A stretch of DNA of 64,000 nt, taken from NCBI GenBank assembly GCA_963772585.1, contig CAVYXV010000010.1:434001-498000 (forward strand), written 5' to 3'. The notes under the pieces are model-generated. The model was given only the letters and a program-made list of their open reading frames with translations. It was not told the DNA's origin and searched no databases. Within the stretch, counting starts at the first letter, position 1; the number at the start of each line of letters is the position of its first letter. Shown piece by piece: positions 17,223 through 27,100 of the stretch. Both the position numbers and the translations under genes were made by a program. This DNA comes from CAVVXN01 sp963772585. Lineage in GTDB: Bacteria; Planctomycetota; PLA2; JAEUHO01.

Positions 17223-19800
17223 CGGTCCGCCCGTCCGTCGCCCGGGCGACGACTTCGATGGTCCCGGTGGGCAGATCCTCCAACACGGCACGACCCGACG
17301 CGTCCGTGCGGACCGGCGTGTCCGGCGGACCGAGGAACGGCTCGCCGGGACGGCGCGCGAGGAGGATCGCCTGCGCGACCGGCCGGTCCCGCGGGTCCAC
17401 GATCGCCACCGCCACGGCGCCGGCCGGAAGGAGGTCGAGGTCGAGGGGAAGCGCGGTCCCCGGCGGCAGGTCGAACACGGATTCCGTCGGCGCGCCGCCC
17501 GTGCCCCAGGCGACGGCCACGTAGGGGCCGGGGGCGAGGCTCGGGAACGCGAACCGGCCCCGGCCGTCCGTCGTGGCTTCGTGGCGACGCTGGTCGCGTT
17601 CGCTCCTGACGGCGACGTGGCCCATCGAGACGGGCCCCCCCTCCGCCGTGCGCAGGCGGCCGTGCACGGTGGACGCCGCCGCCAACGGGAGGGCGACCTC
17701 CCAACGCCCGGCCGTGCCCACGACCACCTCCTCCGACACGGCCGTGCGTCCGTCCGGCGTCGTGACGCGGACCACGAACCGGCCGTCGGGCAGTCCGCGT
17801 CGTTCGAACCGTCCCTCCGGGTCGCGGTGGGTCGTGCGCGCGAACCGGCGCGGGCGGCCGTCCGCCGACTCGATCTGCACCTCGAACAAGCCCTCGTACG
17901 GCGCGTCGTCCTCGCGCACCACGCCGGCCAGGGTCGCCCCCTCGTCCAAGTCGAAGTCCAGGACCGTCGTCTCCGGTATCTCCACGGCGCGCAGCGCGGC
18001 CCGGTAGAGAGGGTGGGCCGCCTGCACGCGCACCTCTCCCCCCGGCACGTGGTCGAAGCGGTACACGCCCGTCTCGTCGGTCTGCGTCCGCCGGACGAGG
18101 GCCTTGGGGCCTTCGCTCACGCACGTCAGCTCGACGCCGCCGAGGGGGCCGACGCCCCGGGCCGTCACGCGGCCCTCCAGGGCGTAGCCCGCAGGCAGCA
18201 CGAGCGCGCCCACGTCCACGGGCGCGCCCGCCACCTCCACCGGGTCGGGGACGAGCGCCTCGCCCGCCGCGCGCACGAGGCGGATCGCGTACTTGCCGTC
18301 GGGCACGTCCGGGACGCGGAAGCCGCCGTCGTCGCGGCTCACGGCCTGGAGGCTGTCCGTCCCCTCGGCCTGCGCGGCGAGGAGGCGGGAGATCGCCGGT
18401 CCGGGGTTCGCGCGGCGGGGCATGGCCCCCCAGAGGGGCTCCAGGCGGACCGCCACGCGGCCCAGGGGCGCGCCGGACTCGTCCGTGACGCGTCCCACGA
18501 CCGCCCGGCCGTGGCCGAGCACGAGGACGAGGTCCGCGGGCGCTTCCTCGCCGGGGCGCAGCGCCCGCGCGGCCTCTCCCGCGGCGGCCCGCGCCACGAG
18601 GACGACGCGCCGCCCCGGCGCGGGCGGGGGGGGAGGCGGCAGGGCGAAGCGCCCCTGGGCGTCCGTGGAGACCGCCGGCGCCTCGCGGCCCGCGATCCCG
18701 TCGTCGGTGGTGCTCACGCGGGCGCCCTCGACCGGCCGCCCCTCGGCATCCACCACGGTGCCCTCCCACGCGTCGCCGGGCTCCACCGCGATCTCGACGG
18801 CGAACGGCGCGTCGCCCGCGGGGAGCAGCACGGGCTCCAGCCGCGGGACGTACCCCTGGGCGCGGACCGCCACCTGGACCCGTGCGCCGGCGGGACCCGC
18901 CGGCACGGGGCCGAACCGCCCGTCCGCCCCGGTCGTGCCGGCGGGCCGCGAGGTGCCGGGACGCGCCACGTGCACCTCGGCGCCCGCGACGGGGAGGTTC
19001 GTCGCCGCGTCCAGCACCCGCCCCGAGAGCCGGACGGACGCCCGTACCCACACGACCACCCGCACGGACGCACCCGGGGCCGCGGCCAGGGGACCGGCCT
19101 CGCCCTCCGCCCCCTCCTCGGTCTCGACGCGGACCCAGGCGGCGCCGGCCGGTACGTCCGCGAGCACCGCACGCCCGTCGGCGCCGGTCTCGCCCTCGAT
19201 CCGCGTGCGGCCGACGTCCACCGCCACGCGCGCGCCGGCGACCGGGGCTTCGTCGCCGCCCAGCGCCAGGACCGCGAGGGTGGTCGCCGCCGGGCACACG
19301 ACCTCGACGGGCACGCCGACCTCGGGAACCCACGCGGTCCCGACGCCTCGGCCCGGCGCGCGGGCGACCACGCGGAGCCACCCCCCCTTCCACGCGACCG
19401 GGATCTCGAACGATCCGTCGCCCGAGGCGAGGCCGGTGGCGATGGGCGCGCGCTCCGCCGGTCGGCCGCCCCGGAGCGCCCGGGGATCGAGGGGGCGCAC
19501 CTCGACGGCCGCCCCGGCCACGCCGAACCCGTCGGGGCCGACGACCCGCCCGGGAACCACGGGCGCGCCCCGCGTGGCGCGACCCGTCGCCGGGGGGGAG
19601 GCCGTGCCGCTCGCGCCGGATGGCGCGGCGTCGGCGAGCCGCGGCGCCCCCGCCGGCGGGGGCGCGGGACGGGACGTCGGGGGGCGCGCTCCCAGGCGGG
19701 GCGCCTCCGGCGGCGGCCCCGGGCGGTGTCCTCCCAGGAGGACCGCCGCGAGGACGGCGAACACGAGGGCGAGGAGGGGGAGGAGGCGGCGCGCGCGCAT
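17146..19800 (-). CDS. Membrane-anchored protein with multiple carboxypeptidase-regulatory-like domains
   Basis: 884 aa from ATG 19800. A short basic N-terminus and one hydrophobic segment (about residues 5-24) act as an uncleaved anchor or signal peptide. A Pro/Ala-rich linker (about 27-80) follows. The rest is a chain of about eight to nine beta-sandwich modules of roughly 80-90 aa resembling CarboxypepD_reg-like/Big domains. Repeated phrases include VVGPDGFGVAGAAVEVR, VLDAATNLPVAGAEVHV, VVDAEGRPVEGARVST, VTDESGAPLGRVAVRL and VDPRDRPVAQAILLA. Such proteins are extracytoplasmic and may be adhesive or structural; no enzyme motif is seen. The start is 10 nt after the stop of the small lipoprotein gene, so the two form an operon. 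Confidence 0.8.
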   Translation of the reverse strand: MRARRLLPLLALVFAVLAAVLLGGHRPGPPPEAPRLGARPPTSRPAPPPAGAPRLADAAPSGASGTASPPATGRATRGAPVVPGRVVGPDGFGVAGAAVEVRPLDPRALRGGRPAERAPIATGLASGDGSFEIPVAWKGGWLRVVARAPGRGVGTAWVPEVGVPVEVVCPAATTLAVLALGGDEAPVAGARVAVDVGRTRIEGETGADGRAVLADVPAGAAWVRVETEEGAEGEAGPLAAAPGASVRVVVWVRASVRLSGRVLDAATNLPVAGAEVHVARPGTSRPAGTTGADGRFGPVPAGPAGARVQVAVRAQGYVPRLEPVLLPAGDAPFAVEIAVEPGDAWEGTVVDAEGRPVEGARVSTTDDGIAGREAPAVSTDAQGRFALPPPPPPAPGRRVVLVARAAAGEAARALRPGEEAPADLVLVLGHGRAVVGRVTDESGAPLGRVAVRLEPLWGAMPRRANPGPAISRLLAAQAEGTDSLQAVSRDDGGFRVPDVPDGKYAIRLVRAAGEALVPDPVEVAGAPVDVGALVLPAGYALEGRVTARGVGPLGGVELTCVSEGPKALVRRTQTDETGVYRFDHVPGGEVRVQAAHPLYRAALRAVEIPETTVLDFDLDEGATLAGVVREDDAPYEGLFEVQIESADGRPRRFARTTHRDPEGRFERRGLPDGRFVVRVTTPDGRTAVSEEVVVGTAGRWEVALPLAAASTVHGRLRTAEGGPVSMGHVAVRSERDQRRHEATTDGRGRFAFPSLAPGPYVAVAWGTGGAPTESVFDLPPGTALPLDLDLLPAGAVAVAIVDPRDRPVAQAILLARRPGEPFLGPPDTPVRTDASGRAVLEDLPTGTIEVVARATDGRTVTGAVEVRANQRASVEMALPAGGDE

Positions 19801-19810
19801 GGCGCGACCG

Positions 19811-20200
19811 TCAATACACCTCGAAGAAGGTGTCGTCGAACGCGGCGACGTAGGTGTCGAACCAGGTCACCAGGTCCCCGAACTCCATGTCGGCCTCGGC
19901 GTCCCAGTACCCCTCGGCGTACGTCCCCACGAACTGCGTGGCGCCGGGGGCGAGGGGCCCGGGGAGGAGGTTCCCCGTGAAGCCCACCGTGCCGGCGGGG
20001 GCGAGGTAGAAGGTCTCGGCGAACTCGGGCGCGGGACCGAGGTCCGTGAGGTTGTCGAGATACACGTCGCCCAGGTAGGGGCCGGGCGGCACGTACACGC
20101 CGCCGCAGTCGTGGCAGCCGCAACCCGGCAGGACGAGCAGGGCGGCGACGCCCAGGGCAAGCAGCCCGACGAGGGCGACGGGGCAACGGGGGGACGGCAT
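19811..20200 (-). CDS. Small predicted lipoprotein
   Basis: 129 aa from ATG 20200, with AAAGGAA about 7 nt upstream. The signal peptide ends in the lipobox LPGC (Cys27), so the protein should be lipidated and cut by LspA. The mature part is acidic and rich in aromatic residues (FAETFYLAPAG, YAEGYWDAEADMEFGD, FDDTFFEVY), with no known motif. The middle looks beta-stranded. It is followed after 10 nt by the large carboxypeptidase-regulatory-like protein, which may be its partner. Function unknown. Confidence 0.72.
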   Translation of the reverse strand: MPSPRCPVALVGLLALGVAALLVLPGCGCHDCGGVYVPPGPYLGDVYLDNLTDLGPAPEFAETFYLAPAGTVGFTGNLLPGPLAPGATQFVGTYAEGYWDAEADMEFGDLVTWFDTYVAAFDDTFFEVY

Positions 20201-20286
20201 CGCGTTCCTTTCCGGGCCGGCGTCGGGGACGCTGGACCCGTCTCTTGCGGTGCAGGGCACCGCACGTCATGCTCCTCGGCGCGATG

Positions 20287-20369
20287 GGGGCCGCGGGCCC
20301 GTCCCGACGTCGCTCCCGCCACCGTGGCGGAGGCGTCCGGCACGTCGGGGGTCGGGACCCGCGGGCCCC
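20287..20369. other. Long imperfect inverted repeat in the divergent region before metK
   Basis: The arms around 20287-20308 and 20351-20369 pair over roughly 18 positions with bulges (GTCGGGAC against GTCCCGAC, plus an outer GGGGCC/GGCCCC part). The loop contains a second hairpin, CCGCCA-CCG-TGGCGG. It lies between the divergent lipoprotein (start 20200) and metK (start 20484). The rest of this 283-bp interval holds only the metK promoter-like box. Confidence 0.4.
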
Positions 20370-20450
20370 AGCGCGCTGAGGCCGGCCTTCCTTCGCAAGT
20401 GCCGGACCCAACCCGGGTCGAATCCGCATCTCCTTGTCTCTCCTTGCACT

Positions 20451-20456
20451 TACGAT
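20451..20456 (+). promoter_or_regulatory. -10-like element TACGAT of metK
   Basis: TACGAT lies 27 nt before the metK ATG and would give a leader of about 20 nt that carries a GGAG ribosome binding site (20471-20474). The AT-richer stretch before it (20421-20450) contains TTG-type hexamers, but none at ideal spacing. Confidence 0.35.
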
Positions 20457-20483
20457 TCCCGCGCCGCCCAGGAGCCCGATCCG

Positions 20484-21653
<1,170 letters not shown>

Positions 21654-21660
21654 CCCGTCC

Positions 21661-21681
21661 CCCGGCGCACGCCGCGCCGGG
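21661..21681 (+). terminator. Hairpin after metK
   Basis: CCCGGCG (21661-21667) pairs with CGCCGGG (21675-21681) around a 7-nt loop, a few bases after the metK stop. No T-tract follows. Confidence 0.45.
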
Positions 21682-21840
21682 AACCCCGTCACCAGGGACG
21701 GAAACGAAGTTATCGGTTTTGCGACCGGTCCCTACCCCTCGGCGGGTGGGTCCCGGACGACGGCGAAGGGCCCCGCGTCCCGTACTTTCCAGCCTCCGGA
21801 GACGACGCTCGGGGACGGCGTCCCGATTCGGCATGGCGAT

Positions 21841-21849
21841 TGTTATGAT
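21841..21849 (+). promoter_or_regulatory. Extended -10 promoter TGTTATGAT upstream of the pseudopilin
   Basis: TG-N-TATGAT is close to an ideal extended -10 element and stands out in a GC-rich 305-bp interval (21654-21958). It lies about 110 nt before the pseudopilin ATG, leaving a leader of about 100 nt. No good -35 box is visible. Apart from the metK hairpin, nothing else was recognised in this interval. Confidence 0.45.
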
Positions 21850-21958
21850 GCTCCGCCGAGAGGCAACCTCGTGGCGTTCCCGCCGGGCATCGCGCCTCCT
21901 CGGGGAACCCCGTGACCCTCTCGAGACCGCTTCCGTCCGTCCCTTCGTGGAGCCGCCC

Positions 21959-22615
21959 ATGCATCGCCGTCAGGCCGGATTCAGCTTCGTCGAGATCCTC
22001 GTCGTCATGTCGATCATCGTCGTCCTCGCGGGGATGGTCACGGTCATGGTCCCCCGGATCCAGGAGAAGGCACGCCAGACGGACAGCATCAACAACGTCC
22101 GCAACCTCGTGCAGCTCCTGATCTCGGAGAAGATGGACCGCCGCTGGCCGCGCTACAGCGGCAAGAACTTCCACCTCTCCCTCGTCCCCGCGAACCTCAT
22201 CGACGCCCGCAACCCCCAGAACATGCGGGTCTTCTTCTCGCCCGGCGACGAGCTCTTCACCTTCGGCGACACGAACCCGGACCGGTACAAGGAGATCACC
22301 TTCCAGGAGCTCAAGACCGGCAACGCCGACTTCCACGAGCTGACCTCCTACGCCGGCCGCCGAAACGGCGAGCAGGAGTACCGGATCACGCCGGACAAGG
22401 AGTCCATGGTCGTCCCCATCATCTGCGACGACGACGAGGGCAACCTCCACCACCCGAAGGGCCTCGTGATGGGCTACACGGACGGGAGCGTCCGGTTCGT
22501 GGAGTGGCGGGACCTCGACATGGTGCCGCCGGAGGAAGACGCAGGCCAGATCGTGGACCCGTTCCTCGGCGACGACGCCAGCGTGGACATCCTGGAGGGG
22601 CTGTCCTCCCAGTAG
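21959..22615 (+). CDS. Type II secretion/type IV-like pseudopilin with H-X9-DG motif
   Basis: 218 aa. The prepilin peptidase site is clear: a short basic leader MHRRQAG, cleavage after Gly7, then FSFVEILVVMSIIVV with Glu at mature position 5 and a hydrophobic helix. The C-terminal part contains HPKGLVMGYTDG, an exact H-x9-DG spacing that characterises pseudopilins of Planctomycetes and relatives. The globular domain is otherwise novel. It lies far from the pilMNOQ genes at 37 kb and may belong to a type II secretion-like or pilus system. Translation probably starts at ATG 21959; an upstream in-frame ATG near 21833 is less likely because it would bury the leader. Confidence 0.88.
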   Translation: MHRRQAGFSFVEILVVMSIIVVLAGMVTVMVPRIQEKARQTDSINNVRNLVQLLISEKMDRRWPRYSGKNFHLSLVPANLIDARNPQNMRVFFSPGDELFTFGDTNPDRYKEITFQELKTGNADFHELTSYAGRRNGEQEYRITPDKESMVVPIICDDDEGNLHHPKGLVMGYTDGSVRFVEWRDLDMVPPEEDAGQIVDPFLGDDASVDILEGLSSQ

Positions 22616-22619
22616 TCCA

Positions 22620-22636
22620 CCCCCCCTCGGGGGGGG
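22620..22636 (+). terminator. GC hairpin after the pseudopilin gene
   Basis: Seven C (22620-22626) and eight G (22629-22636) surround TC; with only two central bases the innermost pairs must open to form a loop. A second imperfect GC-rich hairpin follows at about 22645-22673. Together they separate the pseudopilin gene from the next one. Confidence 0.4.
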
Positions 22637-22783
22637 CCGTCCGGGGCCGGCGCCCCCCGTGGGTGGGGGCCGGCGGAGGGTCCACCGGGGGGCTCCCGCC
22701 ACAACTTCTTGCCTCGCCGGAGGGTTACGCGGTATCGTGCGCCGAAGCCCGGGTCCGCCCGGCCGCTTGGAAGGAATGCGTCC

Positions 22784-23590
22784 ATGAAGCAGATTCCCCT
22801 CCTCGCCGCCCTGCTGCTGTTCTGCCTCGGGGGGGTCGTCCGCGCCGAGGGCGATGCGCCCAAGTCGGAACGGTGGATGCTGACGCTCCAGCACGGTCCG
22901 CTGCGCATCGTCTCCTACCGCACCCCGGAGGGGCGGACGGTCGCGTATCACTACATGACGCTGAAGGTCACCAACGGGACGAGCCTTCCGCGCGACTGGT
23001 ATCCGCTCGTCAAGGCGATCACCGACACCGGTCGGACCACCGTCGCCATCGGACGGGAGGAGGCGCTCGACGCCATCCGCGAGCAGGAGAACGACTACGA
23101 CCTCGTGCCCGTCGCGAAGACGCAGGGCAAGCTCGCCGCCGGCAAGACCATCGACACCGTGGCGATCCTCGGGCCCCTCGATCCCCTCTACGACCAGGTC
23201 AAGGTCCAGGTCTTCGGCCTGGCGGATCCCATCGCCATCTACAAGCTCGAGCGATGGAACGTCGAGATGGAGGAGCCGCCCGTCGAGTACACGATCGTGG
23301 ATCAGGAGACCGGCGAAGCCTCTCCCGTCACCACGGGCATCACCATCCAGGACGTGGCGTACCTCGACCGGAACAAGCTCGTGCAGAAGGCCATGCAGAA
23401 GGCCGTGGGCGAGGGCGAGATCCCGAAGCCCGAGGTGCAGTACTGGGAGGTTCGCGAGCGCCGGGCGTACGAGATGGTGTTCTCCCGCCCGGGCGACGAG
23501 TTCCGCGCGGCCGACGACCTCATCTCGCCCGTCAAGGAGGGGTGGGACGTCGTGGGCGACGTGCGCCTCGAGCGCCGCATCCAAATGTGA
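22784..23590 (+). CDS. Secreted protein of unknown function
   Basis: 268 aa from ATG 22784, preceded by GGAAGGAA at good distance. Residues 1-21 form a cleavable signal peptide ending VRA. The mature protein starts EGDAPKSERWML and has a beta-rich appearance (LKVTNGTSLPRDWYP, VAILGPLDPLYDQVKVQVFG), compatible with an Ig-like or beta-sandwich fold. No catalytic motif is seen. The 62-bp tandem repeat array begins 4 nt after its stop, so its mRNA may run into the array. I do not recognise the family. Confidence 0.75.
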   Translation: MKQIPLLAALLLFCLGGVVRAEGDAPKSERWMLTLQHGPLRIVSYRTPEGRTVAYHYMTLKVTNGTSLPRDWYPLVKAITDTGRTTVAIGREEALDAIREQENDYDLVPVAKTQGKLAAGKTIDTVAILGPLDPLYDQVKVQVFGLADPIAIYKLERWNVEMEEPPVEYTIVDQETGEASPVTTGITIQDVAYLDRNKLVQKAMQKAVGEGEIPKPEVQYWEVRERRAYEMVFSRPGDEFRAADDLISPVKEGWDVVGDVRLERRIQM

Positions 23591-23594
23591 GCAC

Positions 23595-24090
23595 GGGACT
23601 CCGTCCCGTGCTCATTGCCTGCTGGCACGGCCGGCTGTTGCCGGCCGTCGCGGTACGGGACTCCGTCCCGTGCTCGTTGCCTGTCGGCACGGCCGGCTGT
23701 TGCCGGCCGTCGCGGTACGGGACTCCGTCGCGTGCTCATTGCCTGCGGGCACGGCCGGCTGTTGCCGGCCGTCGCGGTACGGGACTCCGTCGCGTGCTCG
23801 TTGCCTGCGGGCACGGCCGGCTGTTGCCGGCCGTCGCGGTACGGGACTCCGTCGCGTGCTCGTTGCCTGTCGGCACGGCCGGCTGTTGCCGGCCGTCGCG
23901 GTACGGGACTCCGTCGCGTGCTCGTTGCCTGTCGGCACGGCCGGCTGTTGCCGGCCGTCGCGGTACGGGACTCCGTCGCGTGCTCGTTGCTTGTCGGCAC
24001 GGCCGGCTGTTGCCGGCCGTCGCGGTACGGGACTCCGTCGCGTGCTCGTTGCTTGTCGGCACGGCCGGCTGTTGCCGGCCGTCGCGGTAC
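23595..24090. repeat. Tandem array of eight 62-bp units, each with an internal palindrome
   Basis: Units begin with GGGACTCCGTC at 23595, 23657, 23719, 23781, 23843, 23905, 23967 and 24029; a ninth start at 24091 diverges after GGG. Each unit contains ACGGCCGGC-TGTT-GCCGGCCGT, a perfect 9-bp stem with a 4-nt loop. Unit 1 with its left flank also forms GCACGGGA-CTCCG-TCCCGTGC, a terminator-like hairpin that decays to an imperfect form in later units. Differences are confined to a few positions: CCC or CGC before GTGCTC; CTCATT or CTCGTT; CCTGCTG, CCTGTCG, CCTGCGG or CTTGTCG. Units 5/6 and 7/8 are identical pairs, which indicates growth by duplication. It fills the gap between a secreted-protein gene and dnaE. 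Confidence 0.95.
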
Positions 24091-24139
24091 GGGCCGTCGT
24101 TCCACGCTCTCGGATCGGAGAGGGCGTACCCCCCGGGCC

Positions 24140-24158
24140 TAGGATCGCGGCCCGGAGG
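24140..24158 (+). promoter_or_regulatory. dnaE promoter -10 (TAGGAT) and ribosome binding site GGAGG
   Basis: TAGGAT (24140-24145) is followed by GGAGG (24154-24158), 5 nt before TTG 24164. The first in-frame stop upstream is the TAG at 24140, and TTG 24164 is the only start codon between it and the conserved N-terminus, so the start is fixed. The mRNA leader would be only about 12 nt. Confidence 0.55.
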
Positions 24159-24163
24159 CCGGT

Positions 24164-27100
24164 TTGGTTGCGCGAACGTTCGTCCACACCCACGTGCACA
24201 GCGACTACAGCTTGCTCGACGGGGCGGCGAAGATCGGCGATCTCGTCCGCACGGCCGCGCGCTTCGAACAACCCGCTCTCGCCCTCACCGACCACGGCAA
24301 CCTCTGCGGCGCCATCGAGTTCTACAAGGCGTGCCGCCGCCACGGCGTGAAGCCCCTGATCGGTCTGGAGGCGTACCTGGCGCCCCACTCGCGCTTCGAC
24401 CGGCAGCGCAACCCCGTCGCCGCGTTCCACCTCATCCTGCTCGCCCAGGACGCGCAGGGCTACCGGAACCTGATCAAGCTCTCGACGCGGTCCTTCACGG
24501 AGGGCTTCTACTACAATCCGCGCATCGACAAGGACCTGCTCTCCCGGTACGGAGAGGGGTTGATCGCGCAGTCGGCCTGCCTCTCGGGGGAGCCGGCCTA
24601 CTACGCGCGGCACGATGACACCGCCCGCGCCACGAAGGCCGCCGCCGACATGCGCGACATCTTCGGCGACCGCTACTACCTCGAGCTCCAGCGAAACGGC
24701 TGCGACGGGCAGGAGAAGGTGAACCAGGCCCTGCTCGCCATCGGGCGGGAGCTGGGCATCCCGCACGTGGCCACGAACGACATCCACTACGTCGAAGAGG
24801 GCGATGCGCCCGCCCACGAGGTGCACATGTGCATCGGGATGGGCAAGACGCTGCGCGACGGGCGTCGGCTCAAGCCGGAGAGCCTGCTCTGTTTCCGCGC
24901 CTCCGATCCGATGTATCAGCTCTTCGCCGATGTGGAAGGCGCGGCCCGCGCCACGATCGAGATCGCGTCCCGCTGCGACCTCGCGCTCGACCTCGATACG
25001 CGGCACCTCCCTGCCTACCAGGCTCCCGACGGCCAGGACAACACGGCGTTCTTCCATCGCCTCTGCCGCGAAGGCGCGCACCGGCGCTACGGCAATCCGT
25101 TGCCGCCCGCCGTCGCCGATCGGCTGGAGATGGAGAGCCGGATCATCGAGCAGATGGGCTTCGTGGCCTACTTCCTGATCACGTGGGACTTCGTGAACTA
25201 CGCGAAGGAGCAGGGGATCCCCGTCGGGCCGGGGCGCGGCAGCGCGGCCGGCTCGATCGTGTCGTACTGCCTCGGCATCACGTCCGTCGATCCCCTCGAG
25301 CACGACCTCATCTTCGAGCGGTTCCTCAACCCCGCGCGCATCTCCATGCCGGACATCGACATCGACTTCTGCAAGGACGGCCGCGAACAGGTCATCCGGT
25401 ACGTGCAGGAGAAGTACGGAGGGCCGGATCGCGTCAGCCAGATCATCAGCTTCGGGCGGATGGCGGCGCGCGCCGTCATCCGTGACGTCGGTCGCGTCAT
25501 GGAGGTCCCCCTGCGGGACGTGGACACGCTGGCCAAGAAGGTGCCGAACGGACCCAAGACGAGCCTGAAGCACGCCCTGGAGAGCGATCCCGACCTGCGC
25601 AAGGAGGTGGAGGAGAACGAGGAGTACCGCCGGCTCATCGACGTGGCGCTGAAGCTGGAGGGAATGAACCGCAACGCCTCGAAACACGCCGCGGGGGTCG
25701 TGATCGCCGACGCGCCGCTCGAGGAGTACGTGCCCCTCTACCGGGTAGGCAAGGACCTCACGACCCAGTTCTCGATGGACATCCTCGAGGAGATCGGCCT
25801 CCTCAAGATGGACTTCCTGGGCCTGCGCACGCTCACCATCCTCGCGAAGGCGCTGGCGAACATCCGCCGCGGCGGGGGGCCGGTGCCCGACCTGGACGCC
25901 CTCCCGCCCGACGACCCTGAGACCTACGCGATGCTTTGCGCCGGGGACGCGCTGGGCGTCTTCCAGCTGGAGTCGTCGGGCATGCGCGACCTCCTCCGGC
26001 GGGTGCGGCCGGAGGGCTTCGACGACCTCACCGCGGTCATCGCGATGTACCGGCCCGGGCCCATGGGCTCCGGGATGATGGAGATGTACATCGATCGCAA
26101 GGACGGCAAGCAGGCGGTCACGTATCCCCATCCTTCCCTGGAGCCCCTCCTGAAGGAGACGCGCGGCGTCGTCATCTACCAGGAGCAGGTGATGCGCATC
26201 GCCAACGTCCTGGCGGGGTTCGACCTCTCCGAGGCCGACAACCTGCGCAAGGCGATGGGCAAGAAGAAGCCCGAGCTCCTCGCGAAGTTCCGGGAGAAGT
26301 TCGTCGAGGGCTGCGTGGCACGGGACCTCGAGCGGGAGCGCGCCGAGGAGATCTGGGCGCAGCTGGAGCACTTCGCCGGCTACGGCTTCAACAAGAGCCA
26401 CTCGGTCGCCTACGCCGTCGTCACCTACCAGACCGCCTATCTCAAGCGTCACCACCCCCGCGAGTTCATGGCCGCTCTCCTCACCTGCGAGATGATCGAC
26501 ATGGACAAGGTGACGGAGTACGTGGACGAGTGCCGCCGCATGGGCATCGAGGTGCTCCCGCCCTGCGTCACGAGGAGCGAGGTCGAATTCGCCGTCGAAG
26601 GCGAGGCGATCCGCTACGGACTCTCCGCCATCAAGGGCGTGGGGCACGCGGCCGCGGAGGCCATGGTCGCGGCCCGCGGCGATCGACCCTACCGCAACGT
26701 CTTCGACCTCTGCGAGCGGGCGGACCACAAGGCCGTGAACCGCGCGGCGCTCGAGTCCCTCGTCAAGGCGGGGGCCTTCGACGTCGAGGGCGTCTGCCGG
26801 GCGCAGGTGTTCGAGGTCCTCGACCGGGCCATCCGGATGGGCAGCGCGGCCAGCGCGGACCGGAGCGCGGGGCAACTGGGGCTCTTCTCGGCGGCGCCCG
26901 TCGAGGACGAGAGCCCGGACTATCCCGACGTCGGTGAGTGGCCCGACGCGCAGCGCATGGCGTGGGAGCGCGAGATGATCGGCTTCTACGCGACGGACCA
27001 CCCGCTGGCCCGGCACGAGACGCTGCTCCGCCGGATCTCCTCCACCACGACAGCCCGGCTGGGCGACATGGACGACCGGGGCCGGGTCCGGTTGGGCGGG

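Noticed and set aside
20370..20450. SAM or SAH riboswitch before metK
   Set aside because: No match to the conserved cores I know, and the best -10 box lies downstream of the structured region.
23620..23650. Sigma-54 promoter in repeat unit 1 (TGGCAC followed by TTGC)
   Set aside because: The spacing between the GG and GC elements is too long (about 14 bp instead of 10), and the TGG is not kept in the other units.
23595..24090. CRISPR array
   Set aside because: The whole 62-bp unit is repeated with no variable spacers, and no cas genes are nearby. It is a tandem repeat.
23302..24105. Long ORFs on both strands across the tandem array, encoding repeated RTATAGNSRPC-like peptides
   Set aside because: 62 bp is not a multiple of three, so the repeated peptide cycles through frames; the ORFs exist because the unit lacks stop codons. 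No start signals or family support.
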